DNA of 64,000 nucleotides from Halisarca cf. caerulea (lineage: Eukaryota; Porifera; Demospongiae; Chondrillida; Halisarcidae): positions 3,513,275 through 3,577,274 of the forward strand of contig CAUJGJ010000185.1 in assembly GCA_963170055.1 (NCBI GenBank). Reading direction: 5' to 3'. Shown in pieces: positions 44,121 through 55,763 of the stretch. The notes under the pieces were generated by a model. That model did no database searches, was not told the origin of the DNA, and saw only the letters and a list, made by a program, of their open reading frames with translations. Each line of letters starts with the position of its first letter. Within the stretch, counting starts at the first letter, position 1. A program made the translations under genes and the position numbers.

Positions 44121-45420
44121 CAAACTTTGTTAAATTTAAAACTTAACTTTCTTAGAAAGTTAAAATTAGAATTTCATTTGTCATATCTTATGAACTTTGC
44201 CAATTTTGCGCTTTGCCTAATTTTAAAGTTATGTTGGTAACATTGTCTTTACGATAAAAATTATTCAAACTTTGTAACATTTAAAACTTAACTTTCTTAG
44301 AAAGATAAAATTACAATTTCATTTGTCATATCTTATGAACTTTTCCAATTTTGCGCTTTGCCTAATTTTAAAGTTATGTTGGTAACATTGTCTTTACGAT
44401 AAAAATTATTGAAACTTTGTAACATTTAAAACTTAACTTTCTTAGAAAGTTAAAATTAGAATTTCATTTGTCATATCTTATGAACTTTGCCAATTTTGCG
44501 CTTTGCCTAATTTTAAAGTTATGTTTGAAACATTGTCTTTACGATAAAATTTATTGAAACTTTGTAACATTTAAAACTTAACTTTCTTCGAAAGTTAAAA
44601 TTAGAATTTCATTTGTCATATCTTATGAACTTTGCCAATTTTGCGCTTTGCCTAATTTTAAAGTTATGTTGGTAACATTGTCTTTACGATAAAAATTATT
44701 CAAACTTTGTTAAATTTAAAACTTAACTTTCTTAGAAAGTTAAAATTAGAATTTCATTTGTCATATCTTATGAACTTTGCCAATTTTGCGCTTTGCCTAA
44801 TTTTAAAGTTATGTTGGTAACATTGTCTTTACGATAAAAATTATTCAAACTTTGTAACATTTAAAACTTAACTTTCTTAGAAAGATAAAATTACAATTTC
44901 ATTTGTCATATCTTATGAACTTTTCCAATTTTGCGCTTTGCCTAATTTTAAAGTTATGTTGGTAACATTGTCTTTACGATAAAAATTATTGAAACTTTGT
45001 AACATTTAAAACTTAACTTTCTTAGAAAGTTAAAATTAGAATTTCATTTGTCATATCTTATGAACTTTGCCAATTTTGCGCTTTGCCTAATTTTAAAGTT
45101 ATGTTTGAAACATTGTCTTTACGATAAAATTTATTGAAACTTTGTAACATTTCAAACTTAACTTTCTTAGAAAGTTAAAATTAGAATTTCATTTGTCATA
45201 TCTTATGAACTTTGCCAATTTTGCGCTTTGCCTAATTTTAAAGTTATGTTGGTAACATTGTCTTTACGATAAAAATTATTCAAACTTTGTTAAATTTAAA
45301 ACTTAACTTTCTTAGAAAGTTAAAATTAGAATTTCATTTGTCATATCTTATGAACTTTGCCAATTTTGCACTTTGCCTAATTTTAAAGTTATGTTGGTAA
45401 CATTGTCTTTACGATAAAAA
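44121..45420 (+). repeat. 4-monomer higher-order repeat, 580 bp unit
   Basis: The unusual CAAACTTTGTTAAATTTAAA variant sits at 44121, 44701 and 45281, steps of exactly 580 bp, with an older copy at 42671 (1,450 bp before the first). Neighbouring variants such as GATAAAATTACAATTTC and GATAAAATTTATTG travel with it. Confidence 0.82.
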
Positions 45421-45499
45421 TTATTCAAACTTTGTAACATTTAAAACTTAACTTTCTTAGAAAGTTAAAATTAGAATTTCATTTGTCATATCTTATGAA

Positions 45500-48400
45500 C
45501 TTTCCCAATTTTGCGCTTTGCCAATTGTTAAAGTCATGTATCCAACATTGTCTTTGCGATACAAATAATGAATAGTTTGTAACATTTGAAACTTAACTTT
45601 CTTAGATAGTTAAAATTACAATTTCCTTTGTCAAATCTTATAAACTTTGCCAATTTTGCGCTTTGCCTAATTTTAAAGTTATGTTTGTAACATTGTCTTT
45701 ACGATAAAAATTATTCAAACTTTGTAACATTTGAAACTTAACTTTCTTAGAAAGTTAAAATTAGAATTTCATTTGTCATATCTTATCAACTTTGCAAATT
45801 TTACGCTTTGCCTATATTTAAAGTTATGTTTGTAACATTGTCTTTACGATAAAGATTAGTCAAACTTTGTAACATTTGAAACTTAACTTTCTTAGAAAGA
45901 TAAAATTACAATTTCATTTGTCATATCTTATGAACTTTGGAAATTTTGCGCTTTCCCTAATTTTAAAGTTATGTTTGTAACATTGTCTTTACTATAAAAA
46001 TTATTCAAACTTTGTAACATTTTAAACTTAACTTTCTTAGAAAGTTAAAATTAGAATTTCTTTTGTTATATCTTATCAACTTTGCCAATTTTACGCTTTG
46101 CCTAATTTTAAAGATATCTTTGCAACATTGTCATTACGATAAAAATAATTCAAACTTTGTAACATTTGAAACTTAACTTTCTTAGGACTTTAAAATTAGA
46201 ATTTCATTTGTCATATCTTATGAACTTACCAATTTTGCGCTTTGCCTAATTTTAAATTTATGTTTGTAACATTGTCTTCACGATAAAGATTATTCAAACT
46301 TTGTAACATTTAAAACTTAACTTTCTTAGAAAGTTAAAATTGGAATTTCATCTGTAATATCTTATGAACTTTGCCAATTTTGCGCTTTGCCTAATTTTAA
46401 AGTTATGTTTGTAACATTGTCTTTACAATAAAAATTATTCAAACTTTGTAACATTTAAAACTTAACTTTCTTAGAAAGTTAAAATTAGAATTTCATTTGT
46501 CATATCTTATGAACTTTGCCAATTTTGCGCTTTGCCAATTGTTAAAGTCATGTATCCAACATTGTCTTTGCGATACAAATAATGAATAGTTTGTAACATT
46601 TGAAACTTAACTTTCTTAGATAGTTAAAATTACAATTTCCTTTGTCAAATCTTATAAACTTTGCCAATTTTGCGCTTTGCCTAATTTTAAAGTTATGTTT
46701 GTAACATTGTCTTTACGATAAAAATTATTCAAACTTTGTAACATTTGAAACTTAACTTTCTTAGAAAGTTAAAATTAGAATTTCATTTGTCATTTCTTAT
46801 CAACTTTGCCAATTTTACGCTTTGCCTATATTTAAAGTTATGTTTGTAACATTGTCTTTACGATAAAGATTATTCAAACTTTGTAACATTTGAAACTTAA
46901 CTTTCTTAGAAAGATAAAATTAGAATTTCATTTGTCATATCTTCTGAACTTTGCCAATTTTGCGCTTTGCCTAATTTTAAAGTTATGTTTGTAACAATGT
47001 CTTTACGATAAAAATTATTCAAACTTTGTAACATTTAAAACTTAACTTTCTTAGAAAGTTAAAATTAGAATTTCATTTGTCATATCTTATGAACTTTGCC
47101 AATTTTGCGCTTTGCCTAATTTTAAAGTTATGTTTGTAACAATGTCTTTACGATAAAAATTATTCAAACTTTGTAACATTTAAAACTTAACTTTCTTAGA
47201 AAGTTAAAATTAGAATTTCATTTGTCATATCTTATGAACTTTGCCAATTTTGCGCTTTGCCTAATTTTAAAGTTATGTTTGTAACAATGTCTTTACGATA
47301 AAAATTATTGAAACTTTGCAACATTTAAAACTTAACTTTCTTAGAAAGTTAAAATTAGAATTTCATTTGTCATATCTTATGAACTTTGCCAATTTTGCGC
47401 TTTGCCTAATTTTAAACTTATGTTGGTAACATTGTCTTTACGATAAAAATTATTCAAACTTTGTAACATTTAAAACTTAACTTTCTTAGAAAGTTAAAAT
47501 TAGAATTTCATTTGTCATATCTTATGAACTTTGCCAATTTTGCGCTTTGCCTAATTTTAAAGTTATGTTTGTAACAATGTCTTTACGATAAAAATTATTG
47601 AAACTTTGCAACATTTAAAACTTAACTTTCTTAGAAAGTTAAAATTAGAATTTCATTTGTCATATCTTATGAACTTTGCCAATTTTGCGCTTTGCCTAAT
47701 TTTAAACTTATGTTGGTAACATTGTCTTTACGATAAAAATTATTCAAACTTTGTAACATTTAAAACTTAACTTTCTTAGAAAGTTAAAATTAGAATTTCA
47801 TTTGTCATATCTTATGAACTTTGCCAATTTTGCGCTTTGCCTAATTTTAAAGTTATGTTTGAAACATTGTCTTTACTATAAAAATTATTGAAACTTTGTA
47901 ACATTTAAAACTTAACTTTCTTAGAAAGTTAAAATTAGAATTTCATTTGTCATATCTTATGAACTTTGCCAATTTTGCGCTTTGCCTAATTTTAAACTTA
48001 TGTTGGTAACATTGTCTTTACGATAAAAATTATTCAAACTTTGTAACATTTAAAACTTAACTTTCTTAGAAAGATAAAATTACAATTTCATTTGTCATAT
48101 CTTATGAACTTTGCCAATTTTGCGCTTTGCCTAATTTTAAAGTTATGTTTGTAACATTGTCTTGACGATAAAGATTATTCAAACTTTGTGACATTTAAAA
48201 CTTAACTTTCTTAGAAAGTTAAAATTAGAATTTCATTTGTCATATCTTATGAACTTTCCCAATTTTGCGCTTTGCCAATTGTTAAAGTCATGTATCCAAC
48301 ATTGTCTTTGCGATACAAATAATGAATAGTTTGTAACATTTGAAACTTAACTTTCTTAGATAGTTAAAATTACAATTTCCTTTGTCAAATCTTATAAACT

Positions 48401-51400
48401 TTGCCAATTTTGCGCTTTGCCTAATTTTAAAGTTATGTTTGTAACATTGTCTTTACGATAAAAATTATTCAAACTTTGTAACATTTGAAACTTAACTTTC
48501 TTAGAAAGTTAAAATTAGAATTTCATTTGTCATATCTTATCAACTTTGCAAATTTTACGCTTTGCCTATATTTAAAGTTATGTTTGTAACATTGTCTTTA
48601 CGATAAAGATTATTCAAACTTTGTAACATTTGAAACTTAACTTTCTTAGAAAGATAAAATTACAATTTCATTTGTCATATCTTATGAACTTTGGAAATTT
48701 TGCGCTTTCCCTAATTTTAAAGTTATGTTTGTAACATTGTCTTTACTATAAAAATTATTCAAACTTTGTAACATTTTAAACTTAACTTTCTTAGAAAGTT
48801 AAAATTAGAATTTCTTTTGTCATATCTTATGAACTTTGCCAATTTAGCACTTTGCCTAATTTTAAAGTTATGTTGGTAACATTGTCTTTACGATAAAAAT
48901 TATTCAAACTTTGTAACATTTAAAACTTAACTTTCTTAGAAAGATAAAATTACAATTTCATTTGTCATATCTTATGAACTTTTCCAATTTTGCGCTTTGC
49001 CTAATTTTAAAGTTATGTTGGTAACATTGTCTTTACGATAAAAATTATTCAAACTTTGTAACATTTAAAACTTAACTTTCTTAGAAAGTTAAAATTAGAA
49101 TTTCATTTGTCATATCTTATGAACTTTGCCAATTTTGCGCTTTGCCTAATTTTAAAGTTATGTTGGTAACATTGTCTTTACGATAAAGATTATTGAAACT
49201 TTGTAACATTTAAAACTTAACTTTATTAGAAAGTTAAAATTAGAATGTTATTTCTCATATCTTATGAACTTTGCATATTTTGCTCTTTCCCTTATTTTAT
49301 AGTTATGTTTGTAACATTGTCTTTACGATAAAAATTATTCAAACTTTGTAACATTTGAAACTTAACTTTCTTAGAAAGATAAAAATAGAATTTCATTTGT
49401 CATATCTTATGAACTTTGCCAATTTTGCCCTTTCCCTAATTTTAAAGTTATGTTTGTAACATTCTCTTTACGATAAAGATTATTCAAACTTTGTAACATT
49501 TAAAACTCAACTTTCTTAGAAAGTTAAAATTAGAATTTATTTTGTCACATCTTGTGAACTTTGCCAAATTTGCGTTTTGCCTAATTTTAAAGTTATGTTT
49601 GTAACATTGTCTTTACGATAAAAATTATTCAAACTTTCAAACATTTGAAACTTAACTTTCTTAGAAAGATAAAATTAGAATTTCATTTGTCATATCTTAT
49701 GAACTTTGCCAATTTTGCGCTTTGCCTAATTTTAAAGTTATCTTTGTAACATTTTCTTTACGATAAAAATTATTCAAACTTTGAAACACTTGAAACTTAA
49801 CTTTCTTAGAAAGATAAAATTAGAATTTCATTTGTCATGTCTTATAAACTTTGCCAATTTTGCGCTTTGCCTAATTTTAAAGTTATGTTTGTAACAATGT
49901 CTTTACGATAAAAATTATTCAAACTTTGTAACATTTAAAACTTAACTTTCTTAGAAAGTTAAAATTAGAATTTCATTTCTCATATCTTATGAACTTTGCC
50001 AATTTTGCGCTTTGCCTAATTTTAAAGTTATGTTTGTAACATTGTCTTCACGATAAAAATTATTGAAACTTTATAACATTTAAAACTTAACTTTCTTAGA
50101 AAGTTAAAATTAGAATTTCATTTGTCATATCTTATGAACTTTGCCAATTTTGCGCTTTGCCTAATTTTAAAGTTATGTTTGTAACATTGTCTTTACGATA
50201 AAAATTATTCAAACTTTGTAACATTTAAAACTTAACTTTCTTAGAAAGTTAAAATTAGAATTTATTTTGTCACATCTTGTGAACTTTGCCAAATTTGCGT
50301 TTTGCCTAATTTTAAAGTTATGTTTGTAACATTGTCTTTACGATAAAAATTATTCAAACTTTCAAACATTTGAAACTTAACTTTCTTAGAAAGATAAAAT
50401 TAGAATTTCATTTGTCATATCTTATGAACTTTGCCAATTTTGCGCTTTGCCTAATTTTAAAGTTATCTTTGTAACATTGTCTTTACGATAAAAATTATTC
50501 AAACTTTGAAACACTTGAAACTTAACTTTCTTAGAAAGATAAAATTAGAATTTCATTTGTCATGTCTTATAAACTTTGCCAATTTTGCGCTTTGCCTAAT
50601 TTTAAAGTTATGTTTGTAACAATGTCTTTACGATAAAAATTATTCAAACTTTGTAACATTTAAAACTTAACTTTCTTAGAAACTTAAAATTAGAATTTCA
50701 TTTCTCATATCTTATGAACTTTGCCAATTTTGCGCTTTGCCTAATTTTAAAGTTATGTTTGTAACATTGTCTTCACGATAAAAATTATTGAAACTTTATA
50801 ACATTTAAAACTTAACTTTCTTAGAAAGTTAAAATTAGAATTTCATTTGTCATATCTTATGAACTTTGCCAATTTTGCGCTTTGCTTAATTTTAAAGTTA
50901 TGTTTGAACCATTGTCTTTACGATAAAAATTATTGAAACTTTGTAACATTTAAAACTTAACTTTCTTAGAAAGTTAAAATTAGAATTTCATTTGTCATAT
51001 CTTCTGAACTTTGCCAATTTTGCGCTTTGCCTAATTTTAAAGTTATGTTTGTCACAATGTCTTTTCGATAAAAATTATTGAAACTTTGCAACATTTAAAA
51101 CTTAACTTTCTTAGAAAGTTAAAATTAGAATTTCATTTGTCATATCTTATGAACTTTGCCAATTTTGCGCTTTGCCTAATTTTAAAGTTATGTTTGTAAC
51201 AATGTCTTTACGATAAAAATTATTCAAACTTTGTAACATTTGAAACTTAACTTTCTTAGAAAGTTAAAATTAGAATTTCATTTGTCATATCTTATCAACT
51301 TTGCCAATTTTACGCTTTGCCTATATTTAAAGTTATGTTTGTAACATTGTCTTTACGATAAAGATTATTCAAACTTTGTAACATTTGAAACTTAACTTTC

Positions 51401-54056
51401 TTAGAAAGATAAAATTACAATTTCATTTGTCATATCTTATGAACTTTGGAAATTTTGCGCTTTGCCTAATTTTAAAGTTATGTTTGTAACATTGTCTTTA
51501 CTATAAAAATTATTCAAACTTTGTAACATTTTAAACTTAACTTTCTTAGAAAGTTAAAATTAGAATTTCTTTTGTCATATCTTATCAACTTTGCCAATTT
51601 TACGCTTTGCCTAATTTTAAAGTTATGTTTGCAACATTGTCATTACGATAAAAATAATTCAAACTTTGTAACATTTGAAACTTAACTTTCTTAGAAAGTT
51701 AAAATTAGAATTTCATTTGTCATATCTTATGAACTTTCCCAATTTTGCGCTTTACCTAATTTTAAAGTTATGTTTGTAACATTGTCTTTATGATAAAAAT
51801 TATTGAAACTTTGTAACATTTGAAACTTAACTTTCTTAGAAAGTTAAAATTAGAATTTCATTTGTCATAACTTATCAACTTTACCAATTTTGCGCTTTGC
51901 CTATATTTAAAGTTATGTTTGTAACATTGTCTTTACGATAAAGATTATTCAAACTTTGTAACATTTGAAACTTAACTTTTTTAGAAAGATAAAATTAGAA
52001 TTTCATTTGTCATATCTTATGAACTTTGCCAATTTTGCGCTTTGCCTAATTTTAAAGTTATGTTTGTAACATTGTCTTCACGATAAAAATTATTCAAACT
52101 TTGTAACATTTGAAACTCAACTTCTTTAGGACTTTAAAATTACAATTTCATTTGTCATATCTTATGAACTTTGGAAATTTTGCGCTTTGCCTAATTTGAA
52201 AGTTATGTTTGTAACATTGTCTTGACGATAAAGATTATTCAAACTTTGTGACATTTAAAACTTAACTTTCTTAGAAAGTTAAAATTAGAATTTCATTTGT
52301 CATATCTTATGAACTTTGCCAATTTTGCGCTTTGCCAATTGTTAAAGTCATGTATCCAACATTGCCTTTGCGATACAAATAATGAATAGTTTGTAACATT
52401 TGAAACTTAACTTTCTTAGATAGTTAAAATTACAATTTCCTTTGTCAAATCTTATCAACTTTGCCAATTTTGCGCTTTGCCTAATTTTAAAGTTATGTTT
52501 GTAACATTGTCTTTACGATAAAAATTATTCAAACTTTGTAACATTTGAAACTTAACTTTCTTAGAAAGATAAAATTGGAATTTCATCTGTAATATCTTAT
52601 GAACTTTGCCAATTTTGCGCTTTGCCTAATTTTAAAGTTATGTTTGTAACATTGTCTTTACAATAAAAATTATTCAAACTTTGTAACATTTAAAACTTAA
52701 CTTTCTTAGAAAGTTAAAATTAGAATTTCATTTGTCATATCTTATCAACTTTGCCAATTTTGCGCTTTGCCTATATTTAAAGTTATGTTTGTAACATTGT
52801 CTTTACGATAAAAATTATTGAAACTTTGTAACATTTGAAACTTAACTTTCTTAGAAAGATAAAATTGGAATTTCATCTGTAATATCTTATGAACTTTGCC
52901 AATTTTGCGCTTTGCCTAATTTTAAAGTTATGTTTGTAACATTGTCTTTACAATAAAAATTATTCAAACTTTGTAACATTTAAAACTTAACTTTCTTAGA
53001 AAGTTAAATTTAGAATTTCATATGTCATATCTTATCAACTTTACCAATTTTGCGGTTAGCCTAATTTTAAAGTTATGTTTGTAACATTGTCTTTACGATA
53101 AAAATTATTCAAACATTGTAACATTTAAAACTTAACTTTCTTAGAAAGTTAAAATTAGAATTTCATTTGTCATATCTTATGAACTTTGCCAATTTTGCGC
53201 TTTGCCTAATTTTAAAGTTATGTTTGTAACATTGTCTTTACAATAAAAATTATTCAAACTTTGTAACATTTAAAACTTAACTTTCTTAGAAAGTTAAAAT
53301 TAGAATTTCATTTGTCATATCTTATCAACTTTGCCAATTTTGCGCTTTGCCTATATTTAAAGTTATGTTTGTACATTGTCTTTACGATAAAAATTATTGA
53401 AACTTTGTAACATTTGAAACTTAACTTTCTTAGAAAGATAAAATTGGAATTTCATCTGTAATATCTTATGAACTTTGCCAATTTTGCGCTTTGCCTAATT
53501 TTAAAGTTATGTTTGTAACATTGTCTTTACAATAAAAATTATTCAAACTTTGTAACATTTAAAACTTAACTTTCTTAGAAAGTTAAATTTAGAATTTCAT
53601 ATGTCATATCTTATCAACTTTACCAATTTTGCGGTTAGCCTAATTTTAAAGTTATGTTTGTAACATTGTCTTTACGATAAAAATTATTCAAACATTGTAA
53701 CATTTAAAACTTAACTTTCTTAGAAAGTTAAAATTAGAATTTCATTTGTCATATCTTATGAACTTTGCCAATTTTGCGCTTTGCCTAATTTTAAAGTTAT
53801 GTTTGTAACATTGTCTTTACGATAAAAATTATTCAAACTTTGTAACATTTGAAACTGAACTTTCTTAGAAAGTTAAAAATACTATTTCATTTGTCAGATC
53901 TTATAAACTTTGCCAAATTTCAGCTTTGCCTAATTTTGAAGTTATGTTTCTAACATTGTCTTTGCGATAAAAATTATTAAAACTTTGAAACAATTGAAAC
54001 TTAACTTTCATAGAAAGTTAAAATTAGAATTTCATTTCTCATATCTTATGAACTTT
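45500..54056 (+). repeat. Divergent edge of the satellite array
   Basis: From about 45.5 kb individual monomers carry many more private changes than further left. Examples are GAACTTTGGAAATTTTGC, GGACTTTAAAATTA, TGCTCTTTCCCTTATTTTATAG near 49,280 and a strongly diverged subtype. Local duplications remain: TTTAAACTTATG at 47411, 47701 and 47991 (290 bp dimer steps), TTTATTTTGTCACATC at 49537 and 50262 (725 bp, 5 monomers), TGGAATTTCATCTGTAATAT at 52576, 52866 and 53445. The last clear monomer ends at about 54,056 in AACTTTGG. Confidence 0.85.
45521..45665 (+). repeat. Divergent satellite subtype monomer (first of four)
   Basis: A distinct monomer subtype starts with CCAATTGTTAAAGTCATG, then ATCCAACATTG, GCGATACAAATAATGAATAG, TTAGATAGTTAAAATTAC and CAATTTCCTTTGTCAAATC. 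Copies begin at 45521, 46535, 48275 and 52335, spaced 1,014, 1,740 and 4,060 bp, i.e. 7, 12 and 28 monomer lengths. The shared private changes show one ancestral mutated monomer carried along by larger duplications. Confidence 0.85.
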
Positions 54057-54120
54057 GGAGCCCATTTCTTGCACAATGCGACTACTGGTACACTTAGCTG
54101 TCAAGCGACAGAGGGTGTTT
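54057..54120. other. Junction segment between clean and fossil satellite
   Basis: About 64 bases (AGCCCATTTCTTGCACAATG, then ACTGGTACACTTAGC and GCGACAGAGGGTG) resemble neither satellite form. They separate the last good monomer from the decayed ones. I see no gene or inverted repeat here. It may be the scar of a breakpoint or an insertion. Confidence 0.5.
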
Positions 54121-54508
54121 ATAAGATATTTGCAAGTTTGGTAATTTTGTGCTATTCGGAATTTTAAAAGACTAGTTCTAACATTAACGTAGACAAACGA
54201 ATAATGAATGTTTAGCAAACTCACAATGATCAGATTTACAGCAAGTAAAGTTTATTATTTTTGCAACTTTGGTACTTATCTGCTATTCTGAAATTTAAAA
54301 GAATGTTTCTAACATTAACACATATAATAGAATTGTGAATACTTTAAACTCTTACAAACATGTGATTTGCAACAAGTAAGAATTATTAAGTTTGTTTTAC
54401 TCTAAAACATTTAATTTCCAGTAAATAAAACCTATTTATTTCTATTTTATATATAAGATTAGTGCAACTTGTACAATTTGTGCTATTTGGACATTTAAAA
54501 CAATGTTG
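54121..54508 (+). repeat. Fossil satellite monomers, segment 1
   Basis: Decayed monomers recur with landmarks TTTGGTAATTTTGTGCTATTC, AATTTAAAAGA, ATGTTTCTAACATTAAC and GATAATAGAATTGTGAATAC. These align in order with the clean monomer's TTTGCCAATTTTGCGCTTTG, AATTTTAAAG, ATGTTTGTAACATTG and GATAAAAATTATTC. Starts of the TTTTGTGCTATT block near 54,139, 54,270 and 54,465 show irregular spacing caused by small indels. Divergence is far higher than anywhere in 1-54,056. Confidence 0.8.
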
Positions 54509-54512
54509 TTAA

Positions 54513-55166
54513 AGCAGGGCATACATTAGGCAACATTTAGGCAACATTCCACAGCAACATGTTGTTGACCAAATGTTGCTGGCAACATTGTACTAGCAAA
54601 CATTTAGCATACACTTAGCAACATTGTTTGGCAACATAGGGGGAGAAATCGCTTAAAGCAAAAAAAATGACTGCCAGAAGAAGAGCTATTGCTGCCTTGA
54701 CTATAGCTACTCTGATAAAAAAAGTGGCACAAAATTGAAAGAAATCACAAATTGTGTGTGAAGCTTTGGATTTCTAGTCAATCTGCACAAGGTGCATAGC
54801 AATAGCTGTTGCAAGAGCTGCACATGAGTGATATACGTGCATTCCACAAGTTTTGAGAAATGAATCTTTGCTTTATGTTATATAACAGTGGACAGACTTC
54901 AAACAATGAGATTAAGTGCTCTGTATAGCTTGTCATTAGCCATTCTGACAATTCTGTGCTCTTCTGCAGCTAGCCATCTCCTAGGAAACCTTTGATGGTT
55001 TGGGCAACATGTTGCCAGAGAATGGAGCATTTCTCATTCTCTGGCAACATGTTGCTTGCTCTTGGCAACAAAGCAACATTTCAACATACACTGAGCAACA
55101 TTGTTGGGGCAACATGTTGCCCCAACAATGTTGCCTGAAATGTTGCCTAGTGCATATATGCCCAGC
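54513..55166. mobile_element. TTAA-flanked inverted-repeat element (MITE-like, 654 bp)
   Basis: The ends are GCAGGGCATACATTAGGCAAC on the left and, reading inward from the right, GCTGGGCATATATGCACTAGG then CAACATTTCAGGCAACATTG. TTAA lies directly outside both ends (54,509-54,512 and 55,167-55,170). Removing the element with one TTAA leaves GTTGTTAACATTTATGCAG, which aligns with the fossil monomer sequence GTTTCTAACATTAACGCAG, so the insertion site is confirmed by context. GCAACAT and GGCAACATGTTGCC motifs are iterated in both arms. TTAA target duplication is known for piggyBac and Kolobok; a 3-bp TTA reading would instead fit PIF/Harbinger. No transposase is present. Confidence 0.8.
54667..54738 (+). 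pseudogene. Short reading frame inside the TTAA element, possible transposase N-terminus remnant
   Basis: A 23-codon frame starts MTARRRAIAALTIATLIKK and stops at TGA. It sits just inside the left arm, after an A-rich run that would suit a start site. Basic-then-aliphatic starts of this kind occur at the N-terminus of some DDE nucleases, but the frame is too short to assign. It is probably either the leftover start of a deleted transposase or chance. Confidence 0.25.
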
Positions 55167-55170
55167 TTAA

Positions 55171-55578
55171 CATTTATGCAGATTAAAGTATCGTAAATAC
55201 TTTACAATATTACGAACATGTGATTTACAACAAATAATATATATTTATAGTTTGATCAATAAAATATTTGCAAATTTGTCAATTTTGTGCTATTTGGAAA
55301 TTTATAAAAATGTTTCTAACATTAACTCAGATAAAAAGAATCATGAATACAAACTAACCAACATGTTATTTGCAACAAAAAATATTGAGTTTGCTTTATA
55401 ACACATTGGCAACTTTGGTAATTTTGTGCTATTCGGGAATTTAAAACAATGCTTCTAACATTAGCGCAGATAAAAAAATTGTGAATACTTTTCCTACTTA
55501 CAGTACAATCAAATACATTAACGAAAATTAAAAAAATATATACGCTTTGTAAACTCAAAACATTTGACAAATAGTCAA
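55171..55578 (+). repeat. Fossil satellite monomers, segment 2
   Basis: This continues the decayed array between the TTAA element and the LINE. The blocks TTTGTCAATTTTGTGCTATTTGG (about 55,274) and TTTGGTAATTTTGTGCTATTC (about 55,410) are 136 bp apart, each followed by ATGTTTCTAACATTA or ATGCTTCTAACATTA and a CAGATAAAA block. The segment ends in CATTTGACAAATAGTCAAT, which abuts the LINE tail. Confidence 0.8.
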
Positions 55579-55605
55579 TCAATCAATCGCAATTGGACAT
55601 GGGAT

Positions 55606-55623
55606 ATCCCCAGTAGCGGGGAT
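55606..55623 (-). other. LINE 3' UTR hairpin
   Basis: ATCCCC (55,606-55,611) and GGGGAT (55,618-55,623) form a 6-bp stem with a 6-base loop about 20 bases from the (TTGA)n-like tail of the LINE. Terminal hairpins near the 3' end are used by some LINE RTs to recognise their own RNA. That role is an inference here. An internal (AAT)n run lies at 55,686-55,702. Confidence 0.5.
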
Positions 55624-55763
55624 CGTCCTCTAAAGTTAGTGTACATATGACAGGTTATGGCAGTTAGTGTCCTTGGCGTTAACAGAATAATAATAATAAT
55701 ATTGCACAGTCAGTCTATGGTCAGGTGTTGTAGAGTCTATGGTCCAAGTAATTACATCCTAGC

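Larger units (their letters stand above)
1..54056 (+). repeat. 145-bp AT-rich satellite DNA, tandem array of about 373 monomers
   Basis: The first monomer starts at the first base (TAAAG); the next TAAAG starts fall at 146 and 291, giving a 145 bp period that holds to about 54,056. A majority-type monomer has about 34 G/C in 145 bases. Fixed landmarks recur in order: GTAACA, TTACGATAAAA, CTTTCTTAGAAAG, TTAGAATTTCATTTGTC, ATCTTATGAACTTTGCC, TTTTGCGCTTTGCC. All copies have the same orientation, and I found no insertion or inversion. No frame of 60 codons is open. The left end lies outside the window, so 54 kb is a minimum. Long single-family arrays with near-nucleosomal monomers are typical of centromeric or other constitutive heterochromatin; that role is inferred here. 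Confidence 0.98.

Noticed and set aside
1..54056. CRISPR-like or gene-coding interpretation of the repeat array
   Set aside because: Monomers are contiguous with no unique spacers, the DNA is eukaryotic, and all frames are closed within 60 codons.
1..54056. Inverted or strand-switched monomers inside the array
   Set aside because: Every monomer I followed has the same orientation; no reverse-complement landmark was seen.
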